Origin: Chitinophaga sp.
GTDB taxonomy: Bacteria > Bacteroidota > Bacteroidia > Chitinophagales > Chitinophagaceae
Direction: 5' to 3'
Assembly (NCBI RefSeq): GCF_019236475.1
Contig: NZ_JAFAIX010000012.1
Location: forward strand, 558,001-622,000
Length of the DNA: 64,000 nucleotides
The notes beneath the pieces were generated by a model. That model had not been told where the DNA came from. It made no database searches and saw only the letters and a list, made by a program, of their open reading frames with translations. Below, one piece after another: positions 17,001 through 26,024 of the stretch (position 1 is its first letter; every line of letters begins with the position of its first letter). Both the position numbers and the translations under genes were made by a program.

Positions 17001-20000
17001 TTAGAAGGTTACGTTTAATCCCACATTGTAGATTTTGGTTTGTGGGTAATACTGGCCGCTTCCTTGTGGCGCCTCTGGATCGAAAATTTTCACTTTGTCA
17101 ATTGTCAGCAGGTTTTGGCCAGACACGTATACACGCAAATTCTGTATGCCCACTCTTTTGCAAAGGGTGGTAGGAACATTGTAGCCCAAATCCAGTGTTT
17201 TCAAACGTGCATAGTCGGTATTCCAGAACCAGAAAGTATTTTGACGACCTACCCAGTACTCACGGTCACGGTCGTACGCTCTTGGCCAGTTGGCGTTGGT
17301 ATTGGTTGGGGTCCATCTGTCTTTTACAATGGCTTCAGGGAAGTTTCCGATCAGACCAGATTCTGTGCGGATATACTGGCTAGCGCCGGTAGCACCTTGC
17401 CACAGCATAGTGAAATCGAAATTCTTGTACTTAGCAGTGAGCGTCAGTCCATAAATCATGGTCGGATATTGTGTTCTGTCGATTCGAATTTTGTCCAGAT
17501 CATCAATTTTTTTATCGCCGTTAATATCTGCAAAGATGATATCTCCCGGACGTGCTCCATCCACATGTGGTGATTTATCTATTTCATCCTGTGAATGATA
17601 AATACCTACTGCTTTGTAGTATAAAGGAGCATCTATTTGGTGACCGGTATACTGTTGCCATACTGGCACATTGGGAGATTCTGCCCAGTACAGTATTTTG
17701 TTTTTAGCCCTGGTAACAGTACCAATTATTTCGTAGTGGAATTTCTTGATATCGTTTTTGTGAGACATCACCAACTCAAAGCCTTGGTTACGGACCACGC
17801 CAATGTTTTCATCTGGCAGAGTCAGACCAGTATAATCTGGAACGGCCGCATTACGTGGAATGAGGATGTTAGAGCGTTTGGAATAGAAGTAATCTGCTTC
17901 CAGCGATAATTTTTCTTTAAACAGTTTTGTTTCTATACCCACGTTATAGTTATTGGCCACCTCCCAGGTAATATTTGGATTGGGCGTACGCACCTGGTAA
18001 AGTGTTTTATTCAGATCGTTCCCAAACATAACACCAGAGCTGGTAAATCCATATGTGGTAAGGTATTGGAAGGGAGGTACGTTGTCGTTACCCATCTGGC
18101 CCCAAGATCCACGGATTTTGAAGTAATCCATGAATGATATGTTGCGTTTCCAGAAGCTTTCATTAGAAAGTACCCATCCGGCAGAGGCACCTGGGAAGAA
18201 GCCCATTCGGCGGCCTGCAGGGAAGTTTTGGGTACCATCAAAACGGAAGTTGAAATCGAAGAGATAAGTTTCACGCATGTTATAAGACAAACGTCCGAAG
18301 TAATTGCGGCGCGCATACTCATATCCGGTACCACCATTATCTTTTTGTTTGTCGCCACCGGCAAACATTTGATCCAGTTTATCACTCACAAAGAATTTCC
18401 TGTAAGCGCTTAAGAAGTCTCCTTTGATGGTATTTTGTTCAACCGCAACAAAGGCGCTTACATAGTGTTTGCCGAAGGTGCGTGTATAATTTAACTTCAG
18501 GTTCACTGTAGAGCTTCTGGCGGTTGTAAAGCTCTCATTGAGCTCAGGAGCAGAAACCCCTCTGGAGCCAGGAATCAGTTTATGGTCTGTACTGTTAGGA
18601 TCAAGTGTATATAGTGTCCATGGTTTTACAAATGATTTATAGAAGTCGAAATTCTGATCGTAAGCGTAGCTTCCGTCTACAAACATACCTTGTACCCAGG
18701 GGATGTTCACCACTGCGGCGAAGGTTCCGTTTAATACGTAATTCTTATCGCTCGTATATCCGATCGCGTTAGTTCCGGTTACAACAGGGTTATCACCATA
18801 TTCAATATCCGGACCAGGCAAGCCATTAGGCCAGATAGCATTCTCCGTAGGGCGACCACGCATTAATGCTCTGAAGATAGAACCTGCACTGCGTGGAGGG
18901 AAATTACGGTCTTCCAACCTTCCTGCCAGATCAAATCTCAAGCGGATATAATCATTCACCACCGCATCCAGGTTGGCTCTTACGTTCTGTTGTTTGTAAT
19001 TGGTAGCACTGCTTTTGTAGATACCATCCTGGAATAATGATCCTGCTGATACGAAGTAAGTCATTTTATCTGTTCCACCGGAGAGGGAGATATCATGTCT
19101 GTTTTGCAGGGAAATTTTCTTGATGGCAGCATCATACCAATTTGTATTTGGGTGCAGCCAAGGGTCTGAACCATCTCCGAATTTTTTAATGTCGTCCGCA
19201 GAATAGCGAATAGGATCGCCACCATAGCTCAGAATTTCATTTACGATCTGTGCATAAGTAGGCGCATCGGCCATTTTAGGCAAACGAGTAGGCGTTACAA
19301 AAGATTGGTTGTAACCATAGCTTACAGTAGGTTTACCGCCTTTACCTCTTTTAGTGGTAACGAGGATTACTCCATTTGCAGCACGACTACCATAAATCGC
19401 TGCAGCAGCATCTTTCAGAATGGAAACGCTTTCGATATCATTTGGATTCATGCGTTCAAAACCATCCCTTGGAAAACCGTCTATTACTACTAGTGGCTTA
19501 CTGTTTCCCAGCGTACTACGTCCGCGGATAAAAATCTGTGAGCCATCATATCCAGGCTCACCACTTTGGTTAACGGCGATAATACCTGGAATACGCCCGA
19601 CCAATGAGTTCGAGATGTTGACGTTGGGCGACTGTTGTAATTCAGTACCTTTTACCATAGATACAGCACCTGTCTTGGTAACTTTTTTCTGGGTACCATA
19701 ACCTACTACTACGTATTCATCCAAGGTTTTCTGATTTTCCTTCATGACTACGCTGATGGCGGTCGTCTTTCCATCGAAGACTTGTTCTATCGGATCATAA
19801 CCGATGAACTGAAATACCAACACGGCATCTTTCTTAACATCGTTGAGCGTGAAGTTTCCTTTCTCATCTGTTGTAGCGCCTCTTTGTGTGCCTTTCAGCA
19901 ACACTGTCACGCCTGGCAACGGACTTCCGTGGACATCCTTCACTTTTCCCTTAATGCTAGAATTAGGCTGCTGCCATGGAGAAATAGGCAACGCAGCAGA

Positions 20001-20069
20001 GCTTTCCGGTTGCAGAACCGAGCCCAGAAGGCATAGCAAGAGCAGTGCCTTCACATAACGTGGAACCAT
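17001..20069 (-). CDS. SusC/RagA family TonB-linked outer-membrane transporter
   Basis: 1022 residues. A signal peptide is followed by a carboxypeptidase-D-like domain (IKGKVKDVHGSPLPGVTVLLKG, about 38-115), a TonB box/plug (DEYVVVGYGTQKK; the SusC-type VVVGYGTQ motif, then LVGRIPGI, IFIRGRSTLGN, YGSRAANGVILVTTK) and a long beta-barrel. There is no N-terminal STN domain, so it is not expected to signal directly to an anti-sigma factor. Together with the SusD-like lid it imports an oligosaccharide or other large ligand. The genes beside it are redox and isomerase-like enzymes rather than glycoside hydrolases. Confidence 0.95.
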   Translation of the reverse strand: MVPRYVKALLLLCLLGSVLQPESSAALPISPWQQPNSSIKGKVKDVHGSPLPGVTVLLKGTQRGATTDEKGNFTLNDVKKDAVLVFQFIGYDPIEQVFDGKTTAISVVMKENQKTLDEYVVVGYGTQKKVTKTGAVSMVKGTELQQSPNVNISNSLVGRIPGIIAVNQSGEPGYDGSQIFIRGRSTLGNSKPLVVIDGFPRDGFERMNPNDIESVSILKDAAAAIYGSRAANGVILVTTKRGKGGKPTVSYGYNQSFVTPTRLPKMADAPTYAQIVNEILSYGGDPIRYSADDIKKFGDGSDPWLHPNTNWYDAAIKKISLQNRHDISLSGGTDKMTYFVSAGSLFQDGIYKSSATNYKQQNVRANLDAVVNDYIRLRFDLAGRLEDRNFPPRSAGSIFRALMRGRPTENAIWPNGLPGPDIEYGDNPVVTGTNAIGYTSDKNYVLNGTFAAVVNIPWVQGMFVDGSYAYDQNFDFYKSFVKPWTLYTLDPNSTDHKLIPGSRGVSAPELNESFTTARSSTVNLKLNYTRTFGKHYVSAFVAVEQNTIKGDFLSAYRKFFVSDKLDQMFAGGDKQKDNGGTGYEYARRNYFGRLSYNMRETYLFDFNFRFDGTQNFPAGRRMGFFPGASAGWVLSNESFWKRNISFMDYFKIRGSWGQMGNDNVPPFQYLTTYGFTSSGVMFGNDLNKTLYQVRTPNPNITWEVANNYNVGIETKLFKEKLSLEADYFYSKRSNILIPRNAAVPDYTGLTLPDENIGVVRNQGFELVMSHKNDIKKFHYEIIGTVTRAKNKILYWAESPNVPVWQQYTGHQIDAPLYYKAVGIYHSQDEIDKSPHVDGARPGDIIFADINGDKKIDDLDKIRIDRTQYPTMIYGLTLTAKYKNFDFTMLWQGATGASQYIRTESGLIGNFPEAIVKDRWTPTNTNANWPRAYDRDREYWVGRQNTFWFWNTDYARLKTLDLGYNVPTTLCKRVGIQNLRVYVSGQNLLTIDKVKIFDPEAPQGSGQYYPQTKIYNVGLNVTF

Positions 20070-20447
20070 AAATTTTTAATTTTGGGTGATAAAACTCTAG
20101 TCGATGAACGGGCTTTCTTTATCTACAGATACGGCAAATTCATCTGCCTTAAGTTATCAACAATCATCTTAATTATTTTCTAAAAATAAGCGTAGGAAAA
20201 ACACTTTTGTTTAATTTTTTCCCCTTAAAAAATATGAAATAGAATTTTACTACTTTAACAGTTGTGAATGTGCCGATAGCTGCTTAAACAGATCTTGTAC
20301 AAGTCAAAAATTCGTAGTCCTTATTTATACCAATAACAGGAAAAACAGCAAACCTGCTGCAGTTCCTTATTGGGCGTAAAATTTTAACTGTTTTTTGCAT
20401 AATTTCAAGGAAACAACGTTATTAAGATATCCTAACCATATTCAGCC
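20070..20447. other. 378-bp AT-rich divergent intergenic region upstream of the susC-like gene
   Basis: No ORF or RNA gene is visible. On the minus strand a promoter-like pair, TTGTTG (20158-20163) and TGAATTTG (20135-20142, one mismatch to TAnnTTTG), would give a leader of about 60 nt for the susC-like gene. A 10-bp perfect palindrome CTTGTACAAG lies at 20294-20303 and could be an operator. The rest is low-complexity A/T sequence. No regulator gene of the HTCS or sigma/anti-sigma type is nearby. Confidence 0.4.
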
Positions 20448-21092
20448 ATGAGAAAGGGTCGCCTTTTGGGAACCATAGGCCTCTGCGCTTTTCTGCTCAT
20501 TTCCTGCAGTAAGGAAATGAGTACGGAGAACGACAGCCCTTCCAGTAGCTGCAGTTATGCACCCTACACACAAGGCTCCTCCTTCACCTATCTCAATGTA
20601 AATCAATCTAATGATAGCACTTCCTATACCCTTACCGTCAACGGAGATACCACTATTAACGGTAACGTATATAGGAAAATAGGAGATGATAAAGTTTTCA
20701 TGTGCTCCGGATGCGCCAATGGCATCTATACACAAATAGCGTCCATACTTAGTTTTGAAGGATATACTGCGTCAGATCTGCGCCTCACCTACCTAAATGA
20801 TTTCCTACCTGTTGGTAGCTCCTGGACAGATACCATTGCTGCCACCAATAACGGCGCCACCAGCACCGCTGTATTACAGTATACCATTATGGGCAAAGGA
20901 GGAAATCGCATGGTTAACGGTAAAGGATATACGGATGTGATCACCATACAAACAGATGCTTCTGCTACTGTCATGAATACCATCCTCCCACTAGGAACCA
21001 TTTCTACCAGTTATTATGCAAAAGGAGTTGGCCTGATAGAAACGGATCAGGCCCAAGACACCACAAAACTCGTTGGGTTTACTATTAAATGA
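20448..21092 (+). CDS. Hypothetical lipoprotein
   Basis: 214 residues. Clear lipoprotein signal (MRKGRLLGTIGLCAFLLISC, Cys20). The mature part is Thr/Ser/Asn-rich and beta-rich (SSFTYLNVNQSNDSTSYTLTV, SWTDTIAATNNGATSTAVLQYTI), with a CSGC pair near 86-89 that could form a disulfide. I do not recognise a characterised family; similar small beta-sandwich lipoproteins are common in Bacteroidota. It is monocistronic, divergent from the susC-like gene and convergent with the PBP4 gene. Confidence 0.75.
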   Translation: MRKGRLLGTIGLCAFLLISCSKEMSTENDSPSSSCSYAPYTQGSSFTYLNVNQSNDSTSYTLTVNGDTTINGNVYRKIGDDKVFMCSGCANGIYTQIASILSFEGYTASDLRLTYLNDFLPVGSSWTDTIAATNNGATSTAVLQYTIMGKGGNRMVNGKGYTDVITIQTDASATVMNTILPLGTISTSYYAKGVGLIETDQAQDTTKLVGFTIK

Positions 21093-21093
21093 A

Positions 21094-21115
21094 CATCGCC
21101 GCAATAGCGGCGACG
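21094..21115. terminator. Hairpin between the lipoprotein and PBP4 genes
   Basis: Stem CATCGCCGC / GCGGCGACG (one mismatch) with loop AATA, between convergent genes only 28 bp apart. No long T-run follows, so termination efficiency is uncertain. Confidence 0.55.
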
Positions 21116-21120
21116 TTTCG

Positions 21121-22413
21121 TTAGTATTCTGTATAAATCATAGTCAACAATCGCTCTATTGCCTTCCGGACACTCGTAGCTTTATCCCGGTTATTATTCA
21201 CCAATACGCTGAACACCAGTGTTTTATTCTTCTTCGTAACCAAGTAACCACTCAAACAAACACTCCCCGTTAAAGTACCTGTTTTCGCATGCACAAACTG
21301 CTCTTTGTAATAATTCTTCAAAGTGCCTTTTCCTCCAGTTGGAAAGATTTCAAACAGTCGTGATGTGGGATACTCTTTATATAACTGCGTCAACACAGTT
21401 ACAAAATCCCTCGGTGTAAAGAGGTTATATCGCGAAAGTCCAGAACCATCCTCCCATTGCGGACTTTGAGGCAACGTACTCAATGCATTTTCCTGCATAT
21501 ATCGGATCACTCTCCCACTATTGATGCTATCCCACATCAGCGATGAACACATCATCAATATTTGTTCTGCAAAGAAATTATCACTGCGATGCATCATCGG
21601 TGTAAACAGTGAATCCACTGGTATACTACGCAACAGTTTGTACTTGCCCGATGGAGCTGCCATAGCTACGCCTATCGGACGATGCAATGTATCTTCCAGT
21701 CGCTCGCGCAAATCCTGGATAGACCCAGTGATAAAAGGCACTTCTGTCTTACTGAAACTATTGTCTTTCTTATTGAATTTCAGGTAGAAATAATTATTTC
21801 TCTCCTCTCTGTCTGTAGATACTTCTTTACTAGTATCATCTGGCTGTACGGCCATATTATACAGATCAGGGATCATGATGCTGGTATCTTTATGGTGATA
21901 TAGGCGAACTACATTTCCATACATTGGCCACTCGTTCAGCTCCGGTTGATAGTCATCGGCATAATCACTCCAAGACCATCCTGGCCCATAACGCTTGTTG
22001 GCATTACCACTGCTAACAATATAAATCTGCTTCTTCGTTTTTTGCAGTAAAGTCAGCAAGGGTTGATAAGTATAATCCGGATGTAGGAAAGACGGATCTG
22101 CAGTGCCTTTTAGGAAGATGGCCGTATCATTTTCAAAATAGCGAACAGCCGGCAGGGAATCTCCTAAGAGTTTCAATCCTGTGTAGAGAGAGAATATTTT
22201 GGTGTTGGATGCGGGCGTAAAAAATTTATCGTCCTGGTATTGATACCAGTATTTTCCGGTAGCAGGTTCATATAGGGAGACACCAACATGCGCGTCCTTC
22301 AGTGGTGCACTATTCAGCAGTTGGGTGCTAGCCCATTTGGAGATATTCGCCTGTTGCGCTTTTCCCGCGATAGCAGTTAAAGTCAACAGCAAAGCCATGG
22401 TAAAATTCCTCAT
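21121..22413 (-). CDS. dacB: D-alanyl-D-alanine carboxypeptidase/endopeptidase, PBP4 (S13) family
   Basis: 430 residues with an N-terminal signal peptide (MRNFTMALLLTLTAIAGKAQ). The three penicillin-binding motifs are present: SNTK (Ser69-Lys72), SDN in MHRSDNFFAEQ, and KTG in VHAKTGTLTG. It cleaves peptidoglycan stem peptides in the periplasm (carboxypeptidase and/or endopeptidase). Length is slightly short for the S13 family, with a reduced insert between the first two motifs. It sits between glycan-utilisation genes but is probably not part of that function. Confidence 0.92.
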   Translation of the reverse strand: MRNFTMALLLTLTAIAGKAQQANISKWASTQLLNSAPLKDAHVGVSLYEPATGKYWYQYQDDKFFTPASNTKIFSLYTGLKLLGDSLPAVRYFENDTAIFLKGTADPSFLHPDYTYQPLLTLLQKTKKQIYIVSSGNANKRYGPGWSWSDYADDYQPELNEWPMYGNVVRLYHHKDTSIMIPDLYNMAVQPDDTSKEVSTDREERNNYFYLKFNKKDNSFSKTEVPFITGSIQDLRERLEDTLHRPIGVAMAAPSGKYKLLRSIPVDSLFTPMMHRSDNFFAEQILMMCSSLMWDSINSGRVIRYMQENALSTLPQSPQWEDGSGLSRYNLFTPRDFVTVLTQLYKEYPTSRLFEIFPTGGKGTLKNYYKEQFVHAKTGTLTGSVCLSGYLVTKKNKTLVFSVLVNNNRDKATSVRKAIERLLTMIYTEY

Positions 22414-22441
22414 GGCCGGAAAATACGAATAATAAAGATGG

Positions 22442-22485
22442 CGATGCCGGGAATTTGTGTGTCCTTATAACAAACCCCGGCATCG
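22442..22485 (-). terminator. Hairpin downstream of the second Gfo/Idh/MocA gene
   Basis: A 10-bp stem (CGATGCCGGG, 22442-22451 with 22476-22485) extended by a TTTGT/ACAAA pairing in the loop lies 10 bp beyond the stop of the minus-strand gene. The trailing T content is modest (CTTTATTATT). Confidence 0.6.
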
Positions 22486-22495
22486 TCCGTCTAAA

Positions 22496-23830
22496 CTAAC
22501 CAATATATTTGGTTATGCCGGGTTTGGCATATGGATAGAATCCATCAGCATCAGGCAGTACCGGCGGTTGTGCATCGAAGGCATAAGTCTTCGGATGTAT
22601 ATCCAGTCCGGATTCCAGCGCTTTGTCCCAATGGATTATTTGTCCTGAGTAAGTAGACAAACGACCGATGATCGCTGAAAGCGTTGCCTGTGCGCCGTGG
22701 AGGGCATCAGAGAATTTATATTTCCCTGCCGCAATCGCTGCAAACAGCTCATCATGTTCGGTTTGATAAGGATTGTTTTCCTTCTTACGATCAAACTGAT
22801 ACAATACTTTTCCTTTAGCGTCCACGATCTTACCGGCACCACAGTAGATACGGCCTTTGGTACCCACAATTTCCTCATCTACCTTGCTGGCTGCATCTTT
22901 CCAGTGACGACACTGACTGTTCATCACTACGCCATCGGAGTAACGATATTCTACACTATGATGGTCGAAGATTTCACCGTATTCTTTTCCGGTACGAATA
23001 GCGCGGCCGCCCATACCATAGGCAGTTACAGGGGTATCGCCTTTAAACCAGTTACCGACGTCAATATTGTGGATATGTTGTTCTACGATATGATCTCCGC
23101 AAAGCCAGTTGAAGTAGTACCAGTTGCGCATCTGGTATTCCATTTCGGTGTATTCAGGTTTACGTGGTTTTACCCAAAGCGCGCCCTGGTTCCACCATAC
23201 TTGCATGGAGAGGATATCTCCAATCATACCATCTTTCAGACGTTTGTATAATTCGAGGTAGGAGTTCTGGTATCTGCGTTGCAGTCCTACTACTACGTTG
23301 AGTTTCTTGGTGTTAGCTACAGCAGCGGCATCCAATACCCTTTTAATACCTGCGGGATCAGTTGCTACTGGTTTTTCCATGAAGATGTGCTTCCCTTGTT
23401 TTACCGCCTCTTCAAAATGGATCGGACGGAAGCCGGGAGGAGTAGCCAGGATCACTACATCTGCCAATGCGATGGCTTCTTTGTAGGCATCAAATCCGAT
23501 GAATTTGTTTTTCTCTGGAACGTTTACCCTGCTGGCTTTATCGCCCAGGGCTTCTTTGATGTTATTATAACTGTCTGAAAGCCTGTCGGGGAAGGCATCT
23601 GCCATCGCTACGAGTTGTACATTTTCTTTGGTGCTGAGGGCTTGTGTAGCAGCACCAGTACCTCGGCCACCACAGCCGATGAGTGCTATCTTGATCACAT
23701 CACCTTTGGCTTCAAAAGAGGTTGCCTTAGACAGAATAGGCATGGCAAGCAGGCTGCCGGCGATTAAAGAGGACTGCTTTACAAAATCGCGGCGACCCTG
23801 AACGTGGAATTGACTTTTTTCAGTGTCCAT
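22496..23830 (-). CDS. Tat-exported Gfo/Idh/MocA family oxidoreductase (GH109-like arrangement possible)
   Basis: 444 residues. Tat signal GRRDFVKQ (Arg13-Arg14) and hydrophobic core. NAD-binding motif IALIGCGGRGTGAA; canonical MEKPVATD with the conserved lysine; and GDHIVEQHIHNIDV, a His-rich segment near residue 240 also typical of exported members that include NAD-dependent glycosidases of family GH109. A redox-assisted glycosidase is therefore a real alternative to a simple dehydrogenase. It is 27 bp downstream of the SUMF1-like gene, forming an operon. Distinct subfamily from the paralogue at 13.7 kb. Confidence 0.88.
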   Translation of the reverse strand: MDTEKSQFHVQGRRDFVKQSSLIAGSLLAMPILSKATSFEAKGDVIKIALIGCGGRGTGAATQALSTKENVQLVAMADAFPDRLSDSYNNIKEALGDKASRVNVPEKNKFIGFDAYKEAIALADVVILATPPGFRPIHFEEAVKQGKHIFMEKPVATDPAGIKRVLDAAAVANTKKLNVVVGLQRRYQNSYLELYKRLKDGMIGDILSMQVWWNQGALWVKPRKPEYTEMEYQMRNWYYFNWLCGDHIVEQHIHNIDVGNWFKGDTPVTAYGMGGRAIRTGKEYGEIFDHHSVEYRYSDGVVMNSQCRHWKDAASKVDEEIVGTKGRIYCGAGKIVDAKGKVLYQFDRKKENNPYQTEHDELFAAIAAGKYKFSDALHGAQATLSAIIGRLSTYSGQIIHWDKALESGLDIHPKTYAFDAQPPVLPDADGFYPYAKPGITKYIG

Positions 23831-23857
23831 AAAACTTATTTTTTTGGAAAGTGAGTA

Positions 23858-24823
23858 CTAACGGGAACCAACATATTTATCAATCGTATCTGCGAAAAAT
23901 TTCTCTGCTTCTTCTTTGGTAGGCTGCTTAACGGGACGGACTAAACGAAAACCTACAAATGGGGCATCAGCATTCCACCAAAAACTTTTGGGGATCTGCG
24001 GATCTCTACGGTTCCACACCGGATCGGATTTTAAACGGGCCGCTGAACGCAACAACGGAGCCTCGTCTTCATAACTTCCCCCTTTCAACAGTCTGGGAGT
24101 CTTAGCAGTAGGCACTTTCCAGGGATTAGTCTCCTCTGCGTTTGCAACCCCATTCTCATCATATTGATCCATCGTCCATTCTTCCACATTGCCCAGCATA
24201 TCATATAATCCCCAAGCATTGGGCTTCAACTGCGCTACTTTATGATATTTATCTTCACTGTTATTTTTAAACCATGCATATTCCTTTAGCTTGGAGGCAT
24301 CATTGCCAAACGGATAAGCAGTTGTCGAACCAGCACGACAAGCATACTCCCATTCTGCTGCAGTAGGCAGCCTGTAGAAAACGCCTGTTTTGTTATACAA
24401 CCAACGACAATACATCAATGCACCATACTGACTCATACTATTAGCAGGATAACCACCAGACTTGCCCATTCCTAAAGTAAGGTCAATATATGGGGGCGTA
24501 GGACGGGTCATACCATCCGGAAGCGGCGTTTTATCTTTTTCTTTATCCGCATACAAATCATATTCATCAAAAGTGACTTCTGTAGCACCCATATAGAAGT
24601 CGTCGATTTTTACCTTTTTGGCTGGGCCTTCATCTGCCTTCCTACCCTTCTCATTTTGAGGACTTCCCAGGGTAAAAGCGCCGCCTTTGATCGGTACCAT
24701 CTTAAATCGTATATCTGTTCCCGGTATCTGCTGCTCATAGGCAGCAAATGCGCTATCTTTCTGAGCAAACGCCGACTGGCAAAGCATTCCGCCCGCTAAT
24801 AAGGTCACGTAAAACTTGTTCAT
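23858..24823 (-). CDS. Secreted SUMF1/formylglycine-generating-enzyme fold protein lacking the catalytic cysteines
   Basis: 321 residues from ATG 24823, which begins a signal peptide (MNKFYVTLLAGGMLCQSAFAQ); the longer frame adds 44 unlikely residues. The FGE-sulfatase fold is clear: IKGGAFTLGSPQNEKGR, ATEVTFDEYDLY, CRWL, YRLPTAAEWEYACRAG, MLGNVEEWTMD and a FVGFRLVRP end. The catalytic region, which in real formylglycine enzymes carries two cysteines after GGS, reads GGSYEDEAPLLRSAARL with none, so sulfatase activation is unlikely. No sulfatase is in the window. It is first in an operon with the Tat oxidoreductase; a binding or structural role is inferred. Confidence 0.88.
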   Translation of the reverse strand: MNKFYVTLLAGGMLCQSAFAQKDSAFAAYEQQIPGTDIRFKMVPIKGGAFTLGSPQNEKGRKADEGPAKKVKIDDFYMGATEVTFDEYDLYADKEKDKTPLPDGMTRPTPPYIDLTLGMGKSGGYPANSMSQYGALMYCRWLYNKTGVFYRLPTAAEWEYACRAGSTTAYPFGNDASKLKEYAWFKNNSEDKYHKVAQLKPNAWGLYDMLGNVEEWTMDQYDENGVANAEETNPWKVPTAKTPRLLKGGSYEDEAPLLRSAARLKSDPVWNRRDPQIPKSFWWNADAPFVGFRLVRPVKQPTKEEAEKFFADTIDKYVGSR

Positions 24824-24864
24824 CTGTATCGATTGGGTAATGTATTCTGGTAAGATAAAAAATG

Positions 24865-24996
24865 AACGCTTGGAAACAAATATTTTGTGATGAACGAAAA
24901 AAATAGCCATTTCTTTATTTTTTTTCGTTTTGCTAGTATTTCCTTTTAAAACCATTTAAATTTAAGGGTGTCCTTTTTACTTTTAATCCAAGCGTT
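24865..24996. promoter_or_regulatory. Divergent control region with a 10-bp inverted pair
   Basis: AACGCTTGGA (24865-24874) and its exact complement TCCAAGCGTT (24987-24996) bracket the intergenic region between the SUMF1-like operon and the TIM-barrel gene. The second copy touches the TIM-barrel ATG; the first lies 41 bp before the SUMF1-like ATG. Such a pair could be operator half-sites for one regulator acting on both operons; the sequence between is A/T-rich. Confidence 0.4.
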
Positions 24997-25923
24997 ATGA
25001 AAAGACGAAAATTTCTGCAGCAAGGAGCTCTTGCCAGCTTGTCCGCGCTCACTTTAGGCGGACTGTCAACCACCGCGAGTGCCGCACCTCATGAAAAAAA
25101 ACCGGCCGGTCAACCCTTCAATATGCTCTATGCACCACATGATGGCTCCTTCAAAAACAGCGCCGGCGACAACTTCCTCGATCAGATCAAATACATGTAC
25201 GATCAGGGTTTCCGCGCTATTGAAGACAATGGCATGCTAGGCCGCGATACCGCTATGCAGGAAAAAATCGGTAGCCTCCTCGCACAGAAAAATATGACCA
25301 TGGGCGTATTTGTAGTTGACACCGGCAATAACTGGAAAACTTCACTCGCTTCTGGCAAACAGGAATTCAAGGATGCTTTTATCAAAACCTGCAAGCAAAG
25401 CGTGGAAACCGCGAAAAGAGTGAATGCGAAATGGGCAACAGTAGTTCCAGGATTTTATGACCGCAGTTTGCCGATGGGTATACAAACCGCTAATGTACTG
25501 GACGCACTGCGCAGAGGTGCGGAAATCTTTGAACCGCATGGTTTGGTAATGGTACTAGAGCCACTCAGCGACACGCCAGATCTCTTCTTACGTACTGCAG
25601 AACAGACTTTCGAAATATGTAAGGCCGTCAACAGCCCTTCCGTTAAAATTCTGTACGATATCTATCACATGCAACGCAATACAGGCCACCTTATCCCAAC
25701 AATCGATATGTGCTGGGACGAAATTGCGTATGTCCAAATAGGTGATAACCCTGGCCGTAAAGAACCAGGCACAGGAGAAATTAATTATAAAAACATTTTC
25801 AAACATCTGCATCAAAAAGGCTACAAAGGTGTGCTGGGGATGGAACATGGCAATTCCATCAAAGGCGCAGAAGGAGAAGCGGCGTTGATAAAAGCTTATA
25901 GAGATGCCGACAATTTTCTGTAA
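24997..25923 (+). CDS. Tat-exported TIM-barrel protein, hydroxypyruvate isomerase/sugar isomerase-epimerase family
   Basis: 308 residues. Tat signal KRRKFLQQG (Arg3-Arg4) with an ASA-type cleavage region. The TIM-barrel motifs of the Hyi/xylose-isomerase-like superfamily are present: MVLEPLSD (metal-ligand Glu), ILYDIYHMQ (Asp/His), VQIGDNPGRKEPGTGEINY and a final LGMEHG Glu. Cytosolic relatives isomerise hydroxypyruvate or keto sugars; an exported copy beside exported oxidoreductases suggests action on a keto-sugar or keto-glycoside in the periplasm. Divergent from the SUMF1-like/Gfo operon. Confidence 0.88.
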   Translation: MKRRKFLQQGALASLSALTLGGLSTTASAAPHEKKPAGQPFNMLYAPHDGSFKNSAGDNFLDQIKYMYDQGFRAIEDNGMLGRDTAMQEKIGSLLAQKNMTMGVFVVDTGNNWKTSLASGKQEFKDAFIKTCKQSVETAKRVNAKWATVVPGFYDRSLPMGIQTANVLDALRRGAEIFEPHGLVMVLEPLSDTPDLFLRTAEQTFEICKAVNSPSVKILYDIYHMQRNTGHLIPTIDMCWDEIAYVQIGDNPGRKEPGTGEINYKNIFKHLHQKGYKGVLGMEHGNSIKGAEGEAALIKAYRDADNFL

Positions 25924-25940
25924 TTTAAATACTGGAAAGT

Positions 25941-25976
25941 CGGTTTGGGGAGATGGCCAACCATCTAACCAAACCG
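25941..25976 (+). terminator. Hairpin after the TIM-barrel gene
   Basis: CGGTTTGG (25941-25948) pairs with CCAAACCG (25969-25976), and AGATGG with CCATCT inside, loop CCAA. It lies 17 bp after the stop. It lacks a T-run. It covers the first possible ATG (25953) of the next frame, arguing for the later start used below. Confidence 0.55.
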
Positions 25977-26024
25977 GCTGTCTCACCAAAACAATTCCTA
26001 ATTCCGTTATTTAAATTACTTCCT

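Noticed and set aside
25953..26024. N-terminal extension of the YvlD-like protein
   Set aside because: The ATG lies in a hairpin and the added residues are polar and atypical for the family.
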